Shown here in pieces: positions 12,501 to 24,139 of a stretch of DNA of 64,000 nucleotides. The position numbers were made by a program, and so were the translations under genes. Position 1 is the stretch's first letter, and the number at the start of each line of letters is the position of its first letter. The notes under the pieces are model-generated. The model was not told the origin of the DNA, did not search any database, and worked only from the letters and a program-made list of their open reading frames with translations. The stretch comes from Opisthocomus hoazin (lineage: Eukaryota; Chordata; Aves; Opisthocomiformes; Opisthocomidae): the NCBI RefSeq assembly GCF_030867145.1, contig NC_134420.1:9021823-9085822 (forward strand), given 5' to 3'.

Positions 12501-15500
12501 ATCAGGAGTGACCTGGATCTCTGCTAATCAGTCTAAGGCCTCAACTCTGCACCATCTCATCATCATTTCAGACAATCAGAAGCCTTCACTAGTATGTATA
12601 GCGGAGGAAAAAATTTAAATAGGACCTTCATTCATATGTGAAGCTGATATAGGCAGACTATAATGTGATCCAAATCTTCAGGGAGTCCTCAAGTAGTTGG
12701 TTTCATCATCCCGAGAAGCTTCCTAGAAGTTATTACTGAACTTAGAGGAGTAACAGAACCATAACATCCTGAAGGTTCCAACTGATCTGACCAGCACAGC
12801 CAAGACAGCTATAAATTCAGAAGTGAGTGATCTTGAAACCACTTTCCCTTAAATCAGTGAGGAGACTTCTTTATGTTTTTTCTTCAGAACGAACAGGCTG
12901 AACAGAAGAACCACGGCAACGTGTCAGAGCCCGGGCTGTGCTTTCCCCTACCCCAGTGTAGCTGACCTGCTCTGGAGACCAGCCGATACAGTGCAGCTGC
13001 CTCATCTGCGTTCAGACTGTGGGGAAGAGCGAGCTGTTTGAGATGCAAGAGACCTCAGTGGGATCTCATTCCGGAGCTGCATTTAAGCTGGGCCTCTGGC
13101 TGCTGGTCCCCGCCCGAGCTATGGTGCAGGCACGCCTGTGTCTGGCCACCCAGCGCCCTGACCCCCAGACACAAGGACGAGCTATGGGGAACGGTACCAG
13201 TGCCGTTGTGTCAAGTAGTGCCACTCGCATGCTCTTGAAATAACAAAAACAAAACAGCAAAGGTATAAAGACTAATCCACTTGAGCAGAAGAAACCCTGA
13301 AAAAGGTGGGAAGTAGACTGATAAAATTCTTTGTGTTTCCCTTAAATAATTCAGTTTTGACAAAGTAGAATTTTGATTTAAAATTACTTCTTAGAAGATT
13401 CAAGATTAGCTCCAGTCATAAACTTCCTGTAGTAGGATACAGAGGGATCTGCAAACTAAACAAATTCGCCAAATCAGTTCTTCCTTCCCACTAGACATTT
13501 AGCATATCTGCTTCTTAAAATTATGGCATAACTCTCTCTTGAGCCTCTAGAATGCTAGAACTAAGGAGAAGAAGAAAGAGTAGGGTATTTCCTTTCTCCT
13601 GACCAGCAACTATGAAAACTGAGATTACTGAAATACTAAACCATAAGGGTAAACTAGCTATTAAGACACTAAGGACAAAGGAAAACGAACTAGTGTTTTG
13701 AGAACTTCATTTTTAATTGCTCTTCAGGATATTTTAAAAAGACTATCCAATGGTATTGAGCGCTCTGAAATATCAAACCGCTCTTCAGTGTCTTATGTTG
13801 TGCATCCAAAATCTGTATTACTGTCTAGTGATCAAGAAATTGTGTTGTTTACATTAACATAACATTATTCTTAGTACCCACATAATATTCTTACTACATT
13901 TCACAAGGACTCTTTAAGAGTTAACAGCACTGCGTAAGACCGCTTCTCTGATCTGCAAACACAGTAAGACCCATTATCTTTGGAATTATGTTAGCTCTAG
14001 GGTTAACCACAGGATGAAGAGATGCCATCTCCGCAATGAACCTCATTTTCGTGCAAGGTAAACACACTTCCCCCACGTCGGCTAGTCTCACAGCATTAGT
14101 GGTGCGTTGTGATTGATTACAGGCAGAGTGTTGCTGAGATATGGATTTGTATCTCAGCTTTTTATCACTATGACTTGCAAAAGGCAGTTCCTTATTTGCA
14201 GACTCTAGCTGTATTAAGTGACATTATTAGGTACTACTTTTATTTAAGTGACACACAGGCTTAGCGTATCAGTGGTTTATGACATGCAAACTGTTTTAAT
14301 CTGATGACTTACTCCTCACTTTTTCAATTTGTAAATAGGAGCTGCAGCACAATAACATATGGTACTAAAGAAATTAAAGCTAAAGTAAATGACATTAAAA
14401 CAAATTCAAATAGAACAATAGGATACTCAATCTGAATTATAAACCTGGATCTGCATTAAGACTTTTAAAAACAGGAAATAAAAACCTAAATACGAAAATT
14501 AACCTTTCAGCTGTTTTTTTTAAAGACCACTTCAGGGGTTTACTGTGATTGAGTAATTTCCTTCTTAACCCTCACCATTTAAATCTTATAGTTAAATGAA
14601 TAAATCGGTAAAGACCTATTTTAATAATTGAAACTATATCTGAACACCACATTACTAAAAATTAGTTGATTAACTTTCGGGCTCATACCACATTGTTTCT
14701 GATACAGTAAAAACATGTTATGCATTATGCCTAATGCTCATATTCCATACCAAATATCAATAAAAAGGCAATGAAAAGAAAAATTACATTTTCCTAGCTT
14801 TGTAATACTATAGCAGCTTACCCAAAAAAGGTATTTCATTATCCTTCTCATGAAAATAGGAAGATTCCCCTCATTATTATTCCACAGATAAGATCCATCC
14901 TCTAGCATATGAAGCATCACGTACCATAAAGGATTCAAAGTAAAGACATTCCTAGTGTACTTAAATTATAATTTAAGCATGTGCTTAAGTTATACCAATC
15001 AATTCGGTATGTGGGATTAGTTCCATCAGCTTGTAATCCAACAACAACTCCATCAAAGACCACTTTTTGGTACAGCCTTACACTTAGTGCACTCTGACAA
15101 AAATAATTTTTCTCATATGATGTATTACTTCAGCTAAGCATACCAGCAACAGCATTTTTATGCCACTATAATAACTGCCAATGCTATACTGCATTTCTAC
15201 ACAACTGAAATACCCATTCTCAAAAAAATCATAAGTTGAAGAACTTTTTCTATTTTTCATATTTATTATAGCATGGAAGGTTGGTTGATTGGTTGGTTTT
15301 TAATCTACAGGTACCTACTTGGTTGTTTGCAGCAATAAAGTATCCCATCTGTGTAATTTTACAGAAAGCACATTGTAAACAGAGTTCTCCATTTTCCTAT
15401 CTATCTATATAAGCCATCCAGAGAAGTATATTCAGCAACGAAACAAGATTGGAAGCAGCATGTGATTTCAGCATTCTCTTCCAAATAAGAATCATGTATG

Positions 15501-18500
15501 ATAGTGCTTCTAAGCACAAAAATCCCCAACTTAAAATCTGTAAAATATGCCAACACTAACACTGACGCAGTCAATACAGACTAAGCACAATTCCTACTAG
15601 GACGACTATAAGGCTCCTCCTCTTGGGTTGACAAGAGAAGCAGCCTCTCAGAGGTGTTTTCACTCTCAGTTGCGTTAAGTCCGTTGACTGACATTATTCT
15701 GACATCGCCAGTAACTGGCTAACTCACAATACCTAACCATTAGTTGGCAAACACCAGCAAAGAATGAAGCAAAGGTTTAAACTACCTAATTTGGTAATAT
15801 TTCTGGCACCTGACACTTTCTATTTACTGTACTGTAGTAAGTTTGCAAACATGACAGCAACTCGCTATCACTCCCCAAAAAAGGAGGCCAGTTAGTCAAG
15901 AAAAGCTGAGCAGTTCACTAAAATAAAACCAAACAATCCTCTGACCTTACACACTTTAGAGTCACTGCATTCAAGTATCACCCAGAGATTTCTCGTTTTA
16001 AAAAAAGCAGTTAGGAGCCCAATATAAACAACAAAACTCAGGACAATTCTAGGCTTTGCCCGCTTACGGAGCGCCCGCAATGGTACCTTTCCCTGGCAGC
16101 TGGACACCCTGGGCAGTCCTTCTGGACGTTTGGGTTCCTAGCCAAGGCCTTTCCTCAGAGTTTTGACACTTTTTTTTTTTTCCAAAACCTCAACTCAAGT
16201 TAATTCTTCTCAAGCAAGTACCAACGAAACAAACAGCCAGTTCTCTGTATATCTGCTGCTGCTATTGGCTTTGAACAAGTTTGTGTTTGAATTAAAAGTG
16301 CATAGCACAGTGGGTCACTAAAATAGGGAATCTGATTCGACAATTACCTAAATACAGACATGTATCACTTTTTCCCTCCCCAACAAGAACAATTTACTTA
16401 GTGAATAATGCAGTGTAAGTTATGAGCGTAAAGTGCAGATATCTCTGTTGAGAATATACTCTCCTGTAAGGGAAGTGTCTCCTGAACAGATGGGAAGATC
16501 TACCTCTTCAACAACCACTGAACACAGGAGGAACACAGATATGCACTAACAAACGAAAGCATTTCCATTTAGATCATTTCTCCCCCTAGATACAAGTTAC
16601 GATGGAAGAACTAAGAAAGCACGCATGGCACTTTGCTGTTTTCCACACATCAGCCTTTATGAAAAACACACACAGGAAAACAGGAGATGGACTCTGCATT
16701 CCTCATCCTCTCATTCTCTTTACATTCTGTATTAAAATTGAAGACAAGAAATCTTACGCCTAGAGCAGAAGTTGTTCGGCTGGATATTCATTCGATTACC
16801 TCAGGGTTTCCAGGAAGGCTGATAGCCTGTGAAGTACAAACCTTTCCTGAACTTCCTTTTCAAGAGTCAGATAAGCAAAGAACAAGATGCTCAGAGAAAT
16901 TCAGCTTGCATCTTCTCGGTTTACACAGAATTCAGGCTCTATTTCAGGTCGTTCTGCACAGGGCAATTTATATTTCCCCTAAATTACTACTCCCATAGGA
17001 GCTAGAAAATTTCTTCAGCTTGGTACAAAAGATGAGGATTTCGGGGGGTTTTCAGCTGTTTTTCTTTTCCTTGGTTAACGAGCAACACAATTTCATTTAT
17101 GGAAAAACTAAATGCTCTGTCTTCCCCTTCAACACATAGCAGAGAATGAGTTCCTTCTTTCTGTCCACAAGCGACAGAAGTGTAAACAGAAGCTCTGGTG
17201 GTAGCGGCACTGGATCAGAAGGGCAGATCAGAGGCAGATGTCCGAAACATCTCGCCTCAGCGCTGGAGTGGAAGAAACAACAAATCCAACCCCTCAGAAC
17301 AGGGTCTGAATCGCGTCATTGCCTTCTGGTCCTAGGTCTTGACTAAATCCAGACACCCAATCTAGACACCATGTTGACAAGAATTTTGCCATGGATTTTA
17401 GTAAGGACAGACTCCACTTCAGCTGCTTAATACAAATGAAGCAACGGTACCTGAAGGCATGCTGGTGAAGTTGGCTGTCTTTATGGTAGCTAAACTCTTA
17501 AAGGATTTACCTATCACAAACTGTAGCTGGCTTCAAGGAGTGTTCCATAAAGTTCTCTATGCACAGGACTTTAGCTACAGGCCAGACAGTAATTCTTCTT
17601 ACGGCAACTGTGAGGATGAAGTGGATATGAAAAGGCAACAGAGCATCTTTCTTTCAAGATTCAAAACACCTGCACAAAGCCCAATGTCTCCACAAGGTGC
17701 TGAGCAGAGGTAATGGTCAAACATGCTTCTGGGAAAACAACATTTTTCTGTGATCATGATTTCTGATTATTTTTCTAACGATACCCTAAAAAGAAGTTGC
17801 TGAAAACATCTGGTTGCAAATCTTTCCAAACTTCTGTTAAGTCTGCCTGTACAAGGACAAGTCAGTATTAAGAATATTTTTTTTCCTTTTTATTTCATCT
17901 TTTTCACCTGACAAGTTAGGAAAATTACTATCATAATTTTCCAACCATATTCAGAGAATATTGTCATACTGAATTACAGACATACACTCAAATATGATTT
18001 TGAAAGCAAAATCCTCAAAGCTATTGCAGTGACAAAATTTTCACTTCTTCTTTACAAAACAGAAACAGTTTTGCCTTAAGACCAACCCCTTGAGACTGCC
18101 ATCTGTACTGCACTTTATGCACAGAATTTCAGAGTATTCTTCCAGGGAAGAAGACCTAAGCAAAGGGCAAAGCAAAAATATCATCTGCCTACACTTCCTG
18201 CAGAGACAAAAGACACTGAGAAAGACGGCTTGCCATAAACAAGCAACATTTTACTGTACATATACAAGAAGAAAGAATAATTTATAAACATCATACTTTA
18301 TGATTTATGACTATACTCAAATATTGCAAATCCTTTACAGACTACCAGGCCTACTTAAGTAATCATTAATTTACAAAGCAAGAAACTCTAATACTTACAT
18401 AGCTGTGACTCTTAAGGAAATCTGAAGGGTTGCTTGTGCAGACTTTATCCCCTTCCAAGCCAATTACTCTTTTACAGATATTTGATTTGGGGTCATTTGG

Positions 18501-20441
18501 GCTTTTCACAATTACAATATCTCCTCTGAGAGGAAAAAAAAGAAACAAAAACAAACAGAAGACCTCTAAGTACACACTACTTGGCTGAATACATGTGCAT
18601 CAATGTCTATACCCCAAAAATATTCAAATAAAGGTAACTTCCTTCAGCTGAAAATTTTTGTCTACAAGTTTGGTTTCTTCAGCTTCACTCAGGGTGTAAT
18701 TTTACAAAGATTGTAAAGTAAGTTTGGAGAGATTCTTTGTTATCTAGACTATTTAAAACATTAAAGACTACATTTTAATTGACAATGCTTTGATGAAACG
18801 AATGCCACTTAACTTGATCCTGTATATATATATCCTCTCTCTGTATGTATGAAACAGAACAGATTCTGTGTTGCTAGACGTTATTGACCAAATGTTATTC
18901 TTCCAGTGGAACTTCAAATGTCTAACCTGAGATTGTAAGACCTTATATTACTTTTGCCTCCTGATTATATACATTAGATTGTACAGTGAAACAGTTCACC
19001 ACAAAATGGGTGAGGGCCCTGAGCCTACTGTGCTCTACACAACACAGTAATAAAATGACATTTGATAAACAGTACTTAAACCATTTGGTCCCTTTCCTAA
19101 CAAACTATCTGAGCACAGCAATACCTACAGCTTGGTTTGCAAGTAAGGCAAAACTGCTGAGAGGAGAAGTTACAGTCACACAATAGAATTGTTCTAGGAA
19201 AAAAAAAATGGGGGGACTTATTTCCATTATTTGGACAAAGCTGTAAAAGTGACAGGGACTACATCCTAAATGACTTCTGACAAGTTGTTTGATTGGTTGT
19301 ATGTGCTGATTACTTTAGCTTCCATCAGACACAATGAGAGGAGATCTATGAAAAATTACTATTCAGAAGCAGAAGAACATATGAAAAGTAACGGACAGAT
19401 AGAAAGTAGTTATTGACAAGCTCTGGCAAACTGAACGTAAAATCTAGTCTCAACAAAGGAGCATACTTTCGAATACAATAAAAGTGGCGGCTAAGGTTCT
19501 CCGAAAAGACAATATCAGAATTTTGAATGGTTGGTTCCATGGAAGGTCCAGAACACTGCAAATTAAAAATAAATGAGAAAAAAAATTACTATTTCCAATT
19601 ACTTTTATCTAAAATACATTAATATTCAAATTATTTGCTAATAAATTAGAAAAGGTGTAATAAAAAGAACAACTAAAAAAGTGAGATCCTCCAGGGAACT
19701 CCTGATACAAGTAAAAGGTGAGGACAGGCTCCAGAGCACCCGTAACTCTGCTATGGCTCCGTAATCGCTCAGGATCAGTCCTGAACTGCGTTGGGTGCTC
19801 CAAGCCCCTGCAGATTCATTTCAGCGCCTCATCTGCAGGAAATTATTAGGAGCAGCACTTGGAGCTCTGCCACCTTACCCCTTTCTTCAGCCTCCGTAAA
19901 AAGAATCACCACTGAAGCTGCAAGAACAGCTCACAACCAAGCCCCACTAGGTCCTGCAGCAGTATCTGCTAGGTTTAGGAGGGGGAGGCAGAGTAGAACA
20001 GCCAGAAATTTGCCCAGAGTTGGAAACGAGCATTTCCCATGGCATTCTTGGTAACTCCTCTTTCTGGAAGAACATACTCTCTGCAAAAAGCTTCATCATA
20101 GTTTCCCATTTGCTTCAGTCATGCCTCAAACAACAACTTAGCAAAAACCAGGAATGCCTGAAGTAGAAATAACTTTTATAAAGGCCGGACCTGTGTCCAA
20201 AAAATAGGCATTTACTAAACACACTCTGAAAAAGCTTTAAAAAAAAAAAGAAACCTGAAATATTGGCATTATCACATGTAACGATTTTGGTATTATAGTT
20301 TTATTTTCTTTTAAATGTCATGAAAAAGAAAGTTACCACAACAATTCCTCCAAGGTACTCAAAGGCACAATGCGCCATGCAGCCATATTGCACAGTATAC
20401 CCAAGAAATCGAAAGGTTTTTCCTAGGACACTGCGAAGCAT
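488..20441 (-). CDS. IMMP1L: IMMP1L, mitochondrial inner membrane peptidase subunit 1 (complete, 5 coding exons)
   Basis: IMMP1L is a serine/lysine-dyad signal peptidase (family S26) of the inner mitochondrial membrane. With IMMP2L it removes sorting signals from proteins destined for the intermembrane space. Five minus-strand exons (20441-20337, 19555-19467, 18525-18399, 5528-5418, 556-488) join in frame at GT/AG sites to give 166 residues, the same length as the human protein as I remember it. An N-terminal hydrophobic segment (about residues 12-35) is followed by the box GPSMEPT with nucleophile Ser40. The general base is Lys83 in NICKRVIG, and a conserved GDN(L)..STDSR block follows near residues 110-120. 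The start is fixed by two in-frame stops (TGA, TAA) just upstream in the same exon and by an A at -3. No frameshift or lost catalytic residue is seen, so the gene looks functional. It shares a promoter with ELP4. Identification rests on recognised sequence similarity and is very secure. Confidence 0.97.
3987..4040 (+). mobile_element. Short CR1 LINE relic
   Basis: The segment aligns by eye with the CR1 3' region that reads, in younger copies such as the one at 35.6 kb, 'cagagaggtagtggaggcc...ctggaaacattcaagg'. Here it reads cagagaggttgtggattc and continues with ctggagatattcaag. Only about 50 bases are recognisable, so it is an old, truncated copy. Confidence 0.5.
5098..5131. repeat. Poly-G run plus TG/TA-rich simple repeat
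   Basis: Ten consecutive G (5098-5107) are followed by tatgtgtatgtgtatgcata. It is a simple repeat that is probably length-variable. Confidence 0.8.
5418..5528 (-). CDS. IMMP1L: IMMP1L coding exon 4 (GDN / STDSR block)
   Basis: The acceptor is atcctag and the donor gtgtat. It reads [20 protein letters not shown] then [17 protein letters not shown], 37 codons in phase 0 at both ends. The GDN and STDSR motifs are the conserved C-terminal box of the mitochondrial S26 peptidases. The exon stands almost 13 kb from the preceding one. Confidence 0.96.
5940..6215. promoter_or_regulatory. Candidate conserved non-coding element
   Basis: The block is dense in TAAT/ATTA cores (taattgattg, catcaatta, ctaattaag, aaaattaatg), has no repeat character, and has the balanced, low-redundancy look of vertebrate conserved non-coding elements. 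A near-palindrome, aattgattgtgacatcaatt, sits at its left end. This is pattern recognition only; no alignment was run. Confidence 0.35.
6637..6645. repeat. Poly-C run
   Basis: Nine consecutive C, a simple homopolymer tract in the intron. Confidence 0.8.
6945..7205. promoter_or_regulatory. Isolated CpG-rich patch inside IMMP1L intron
   Basis: Roughly eighteen CpG dinucleotides occur in about 260 bases, in a region where CpG is otherwise rare. It could be an intragenic CpG island marking an alternative or antisense promoter, or the remains of a GC-rich insertion. No recognisable protein or known repeat was seen in it. Confidence 0.35.
9915..9989. repeat. GT-rich stretch ending in a 13-G run
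   Basis: A G/T-rich plus strand leads to thirteen consecutive G at 9977-9989. It is a simple-sequence tract and likely variable in length or prone to assembly error. Confidence 0.75.
12895..13240. other. GC-rich patch of unknown origin
   Basis: GC content and CpG frequency rise clearly over the surrounding intron. Short frames are open on both strands but differ in content, and none resembles a known protein. It may be an old mobile-element fragment or an intragenic CpG cluster. Confidence 0.3.
18399..18525 (-). CDS. IMMP1L: IMMP1L coding exon 3 (catalytic lysine)
   Basis: The acceptor is cctctcag and the donor gtaagt. It reads [20 protein letters not shown] and on through IGLEGDKV to SHSY. 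Lys83 of NICKRV is the general base known in the family. The two leftover bases of the previous exon plus 127 bases give exactly 43 codons. Confidence 0.96.
18526..19466 (-). other. IMMP1L: IMMP1L intron between coding exons 2 and 3
   Basis: A 0.9-kb AT-rich intron with donor gtatgc and acceptor cctctcag. A short tatatata tract lies near 18824. Nothing else is recognisable. Confidence 0.9.
19467..19555 (-). CDS. IMMP1L: IMMP1L coding exon 2 (catalytic serine box)
   Basis: The acceptor is ttgcag and the donor is gtatgc. The exon encodes [20 protein letters not shown] and onwards to HFYCIR. It carries the signal-peptidase signature GPSMEPT with the nucleophile at residue 40. It starts in phase 0 and ends two bases into a codon completed by the next exon. 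Confidence 0.96.
19556..20336 (-). other. IMMP1L: IMMP1L intron between coding exons 1 and 2
   Basis: A 0.8-kb intron with donor gtaact and acceptor ttgcag. No repeat or exon was recognised; the part around 19740-20050 is slightly richer in GC. Confidence 0.9.
20337..20441 (-). CDS. IMMP1L: IMMP1L coding exon 1 (residues 1-35, start codon)
   Basis: The reading starts [20 protein letters not shown] and ends GGIVV in phase 0, followed by the donor gtaact. The whole exon runs 20337-20474. Its first 33 bases are 5' UTR after the acceptor ctatag and contain in-frame TGA and TAA, so no longer N-terminus is possible from this exon. The segment holds the hydrophobic membrane/targeting region. Confidence 0.96.
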
Positions 20442-20474
20442 GGTATAGTGTTATGCCGTTCAGCTGGTTCTAGT
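20442..20474 (-). other. IMMP1L: IMMP1L 5' UTR part of the start-codon exon
   Basis: These are thirty-three untranslated bases between a good acceptor (pyrimidine-rich tract then ctatag) and the ATG. Two in-frame stop codons lie here. The presence of an acceptor means at least one upstream non-coding exon exists. Confidence 0.85.
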
Positions 20475-23250
20475 CTATAGCAAAACAGAAGAATATCATT
20501 CATTTGTAACAAACAACATTTACAAAACTATCTTTTGTATCTAATAACTGATGGACAACATCTTTTAAAAAAACAGTGAATAAAACAAATAATCAGATAT
20601 ACCCAAGGGGATGAATATAGTTTAAACTCAAATGCCATCAAGAAGTTTTTTAATTATTACACAGACTCTTCCACGTGTACAATCGATGCCTCTCACCAAC
20701 TTATTAGTGAGATTCAGTTGAGCAGGAGCCGAAACAAAAAACCCACCTTTGCCAAACTAGAGAAATTAATGGGGGAGCATGGTGTCAGCGCTCTCCGCTG
20801 ACTCAGCAGGGCTTCTTTTACTGGAGACTGCAGGCAGGCAGTTTACACGTCTAAAGATCTGCAATAGTTATGGGAACATCCTCCCCTCCACTAGGCTTGG
20901 CTGAGTGGAATCTGGAAAGCTGTAATCATATCTTTAAACACAGGCTTTGACTTCCAGACTAGACCATGTATTGCATCAGATGCAGTTATTTATTAAATAA
21001 CACTTGACAGAGTCATTTTAATCACATGAAGGCAGTGCAACTTAGATCACTGTTTTTCTTCAAGCACTAGTATTTAAAACGGCACACTCAACAGCAAAAC
21101 AGAAAAGCATCAAATCATCTGAAGCGATCTGAAGATATTTCACAACTGAAATTACATTCACAGAAAACTGGAGAAACCAAGTAGTTGGCCAAAACTTTAG
21201 AAGCAACCTGACAATCAATCAAATGAAAAAAGGCTTGAAGAACTAGACAAAATGAAGGATAATAGAGTCCTGAATGGCTTGCCTAAGACTATACTAGAAA
21301 AAGAACATAGTTGTTGATACGAATTCTGGAGGTTTTGCAGAGCTTTCCTTTGTCTAGACTTGCACTACCAAAGCACTTGCATATAAAAGTAAGGCATTAC
21401 ATCTTTCTGTTCTCAGCTACAGTACAGTGGCATAAGTTTTGCAGCACTTAAGACCGTAAATGTCTTCTGACCCCCTCCTCCAAATACTTCAGTCAAACTC
21501 TGATGACTGGATGTAATTCCTGCAATGCCAATCTAACTAAAAGGTTTCTTTACCCCTCTTTTGAAGAATATTTCTATTTAAGGAAGTGGAAAACATACAT
21601 ACTGAAGTTAACTGAAGCAAATTTTACATTCTGCAAGAAACCTGTCCCCCTTAAACTCACTATCAGCTTTATCATGACTTAAAACCACAGCAAAATTTCC
21701 CTCATTTACTAAGATGGGTCAATATAGCTTGATAACAAATACAGTAAATTAAAAAGAATAAAAAAGAAAAATGCTGCTTGTACAATATGCCCTATTTAAT
21801 AACGAAGTAAAGACCTCCCCTTCTATATTTCACGATGTTTTGCTATTTAAATGCAGGAATTTAAAAGTGCATAGCTTTACTTACACAACTCTTTCTAGAA
21901 GTTAATCAGAATTTTGCCTGAATACAGTCAAAAGTCGCTTTTGTTCTTTGCACTTAGTATTTAATTATAAAGAAAAAAAGATGACCATTCTTGGGGGGAA
22001 ATGTTCTCTACCAAGCTCATTTCCTTGTTCCAAAAAAGACCTACTTTAAAAAAAAAAAAAAACCACAAAAAGAAGTCTCCAGAATAAATCCACTTCAAAG
22101 AATCTGTGATTCATCATCCTCCATATTATCTGATGAGTTTCATGGTAATGAACCAAAATACAACAGAACCCAGAAAAGTCTCAAGTTGTTTCACTAGCAA
22201 GTGAAGCTCCAGCACACCACACGACACCTGGTACAAACTGGAACAACCTCACAGCAAGCAAAATGCACTTCCAGCTGAATTTATTCTGGAGAGCTAGAAA
22301 CGTGGTTTGCTCTTCTCTGCCCAGTATGCTCTGAAAAGCATCGACCTACACCTTGCTCTCAGGGCCAGAAACATGTTACAGGTGGTACCAGGAAGCTGGA
22401 GTGACAGCAGACCAATGAGAGTTGCACAGCTCATGTGAATTACTGGCTATAGCTATCTTTTGAGAGAAGTACAACATCAGTACTTCTTAACAGCGTCGCT
22501 AGAAGGGCAGCCCCACATCACTTCTGTCGAGGCAGATAAGTACTGCACAACCACCCCGTATTTCAGATCCATGCTACTCAGAAACGTTATATATTAAGAC
22601 AGTATAGAATTCAGGCACCTGTGGATCTTACAGGTAAAAAGGAATTGTATAAACATTGTGTTATGTTGACTGGAGTAGGTAGATATTGTTGATTGTGCCA
22701 AACAGAACGGTAACAACAGACTCATTAAGAGAAAATGTAAACCTCTCATGTCCACAGCTACCAGGCTATAACTAACAATTTTTTATTATGAAATTACAAA
22801 CAACTGCTATATGTCTCTAAAAATAAGTTTCAAGCTGATTGCAGCTGATTTCCTGTTGGACTCTGGATGACACATACTTGTTACACTGAAAACATTTCAT
22901 TTCTCTGACGTCTCTGAGTAACTCTGAATTGGGAGGTATAGATTTGCAAATTAATCAAGGAAACACAGGGCTCAGAGTGAGCTTTACCTACTTCTAGAGC
23001 TGTCATGGTGTAAAACTAGCCACAAGGATAGAACATGAGTGAAGAGGTCTCAGATTTTATTCTCAGGTCTCTTAAAATAACTTCTTAACCCCCAACACAT
23101 GGATTTCACCAGTCCCAGTTTATAAATGTCGCACAACAGATTTCTTTTTATATGCTCAGGCTTATCAAATGTTCACGATACTGATGAAAAATTCTTAGTT
23201 CTTACATAAAGCTTTTTATTACTACTCAAGAAAGTTAATTTCAAATTCAG

Positions 23251-23304
23251 GCGCGCATATATATATATATATATACACACACACATATATAAATACACAC
23301 ACAT
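23251..23304. repeat. (GC)n(AT)n(AC)n compound microsatellite
   Basis: Alternating purine-pyrimidine sequence: gcgcgc, then an AT run, an AC run, a short AT interruption and a second AC run. Confidence 0.92.
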
Positions 23305-24114
23305 TCCCCTAGGTTTTACACAGTTTGAACCTAACAAGATAACTTCAGAGGACTGGAGTGGTTGTTTTTAACATTAAGGTCAACCTTTAGATATCTAATG
23401 TTCATTCCACAGAATAGCTGCATTCCTGAAAGTTTCCATGTAGTTTTAAGCAGAAACTTCTAGTTAACAAGTGAACGGTTGTAGTAAGAGTAAACCCAGT
23501 CAAAAAAAAAAACAAACAACTCTCTAGTTTATTAAAAAAGCTCCACAGAATATTTATCTTACAATTGCTCTAGCTTAAGCACCAGTAAAATATAATTCTG
23601 TTTACTCAGAAAACTATTTATTGGTACATTTTTAAAACAATGTCACATTGTTGATCACAAGAAGGTAAATGGCTGAATGTTTTCCCACATCACACAATTA
23701 ATTTTAACACAAAGTGCTGTCAGCAGCCAACTCCACCAGATACAGCATAAGACCATCAAGCACAATAAAAACAAATTATTTAAGACACAGGCCTCTTGAA
23801 AACTTAATAGATCTGTTCTATAAACATCCTTATTGCAGAACTCACGGCATAAAACCTGTCATAATTACTTCCAGGTACTACCCACTATCATATAGTAGGT
23901 AGCTAAAAATTTTATATTGAAATAGACATTGTATTTATAGCAAACATGGACATTGATTAAGAAATGTTACACGTCCATATGTATCACATAGAAAACAATT
24001 TATTTATTTTACAAGAGCTGTATAGTTTATCCCCTGCAGCAAATAAAATGCAAAATGTAATTATTATTATCTTCTGTTCCCTTCTCCTTACGTAGCCTAT
24101 GCCTTCATCATTTG

Positions 24115-24139
24115 ATTTTTTGTTTGTTTGTTTGTTTAT
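24115..24139. repeat. (TTTG)n microsatellite
   Basis: About five tandem TTTG units follow a short T run. Confidence 0.88.

Larger units (their letters stand above)
5529..18398 (-). other. IMMP1L: IMMP1L intron between coding exons 3 and 4 (12.9 kb)
   Basis: The largest intron inside the coding part of the gene, bounded by gtaagt and atcctag. It contains a homeodomain-site-rich, CNE-like block (about 5940-6215), an isolated CpG-rich patch (about 6945-7205), a GC-rich patch (about 12895-13240), a C-run at 6637-6645 and a G-run at 9977-9989. I see no coding exon of a second gene and no long mobile element. Confidence 0.85.
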
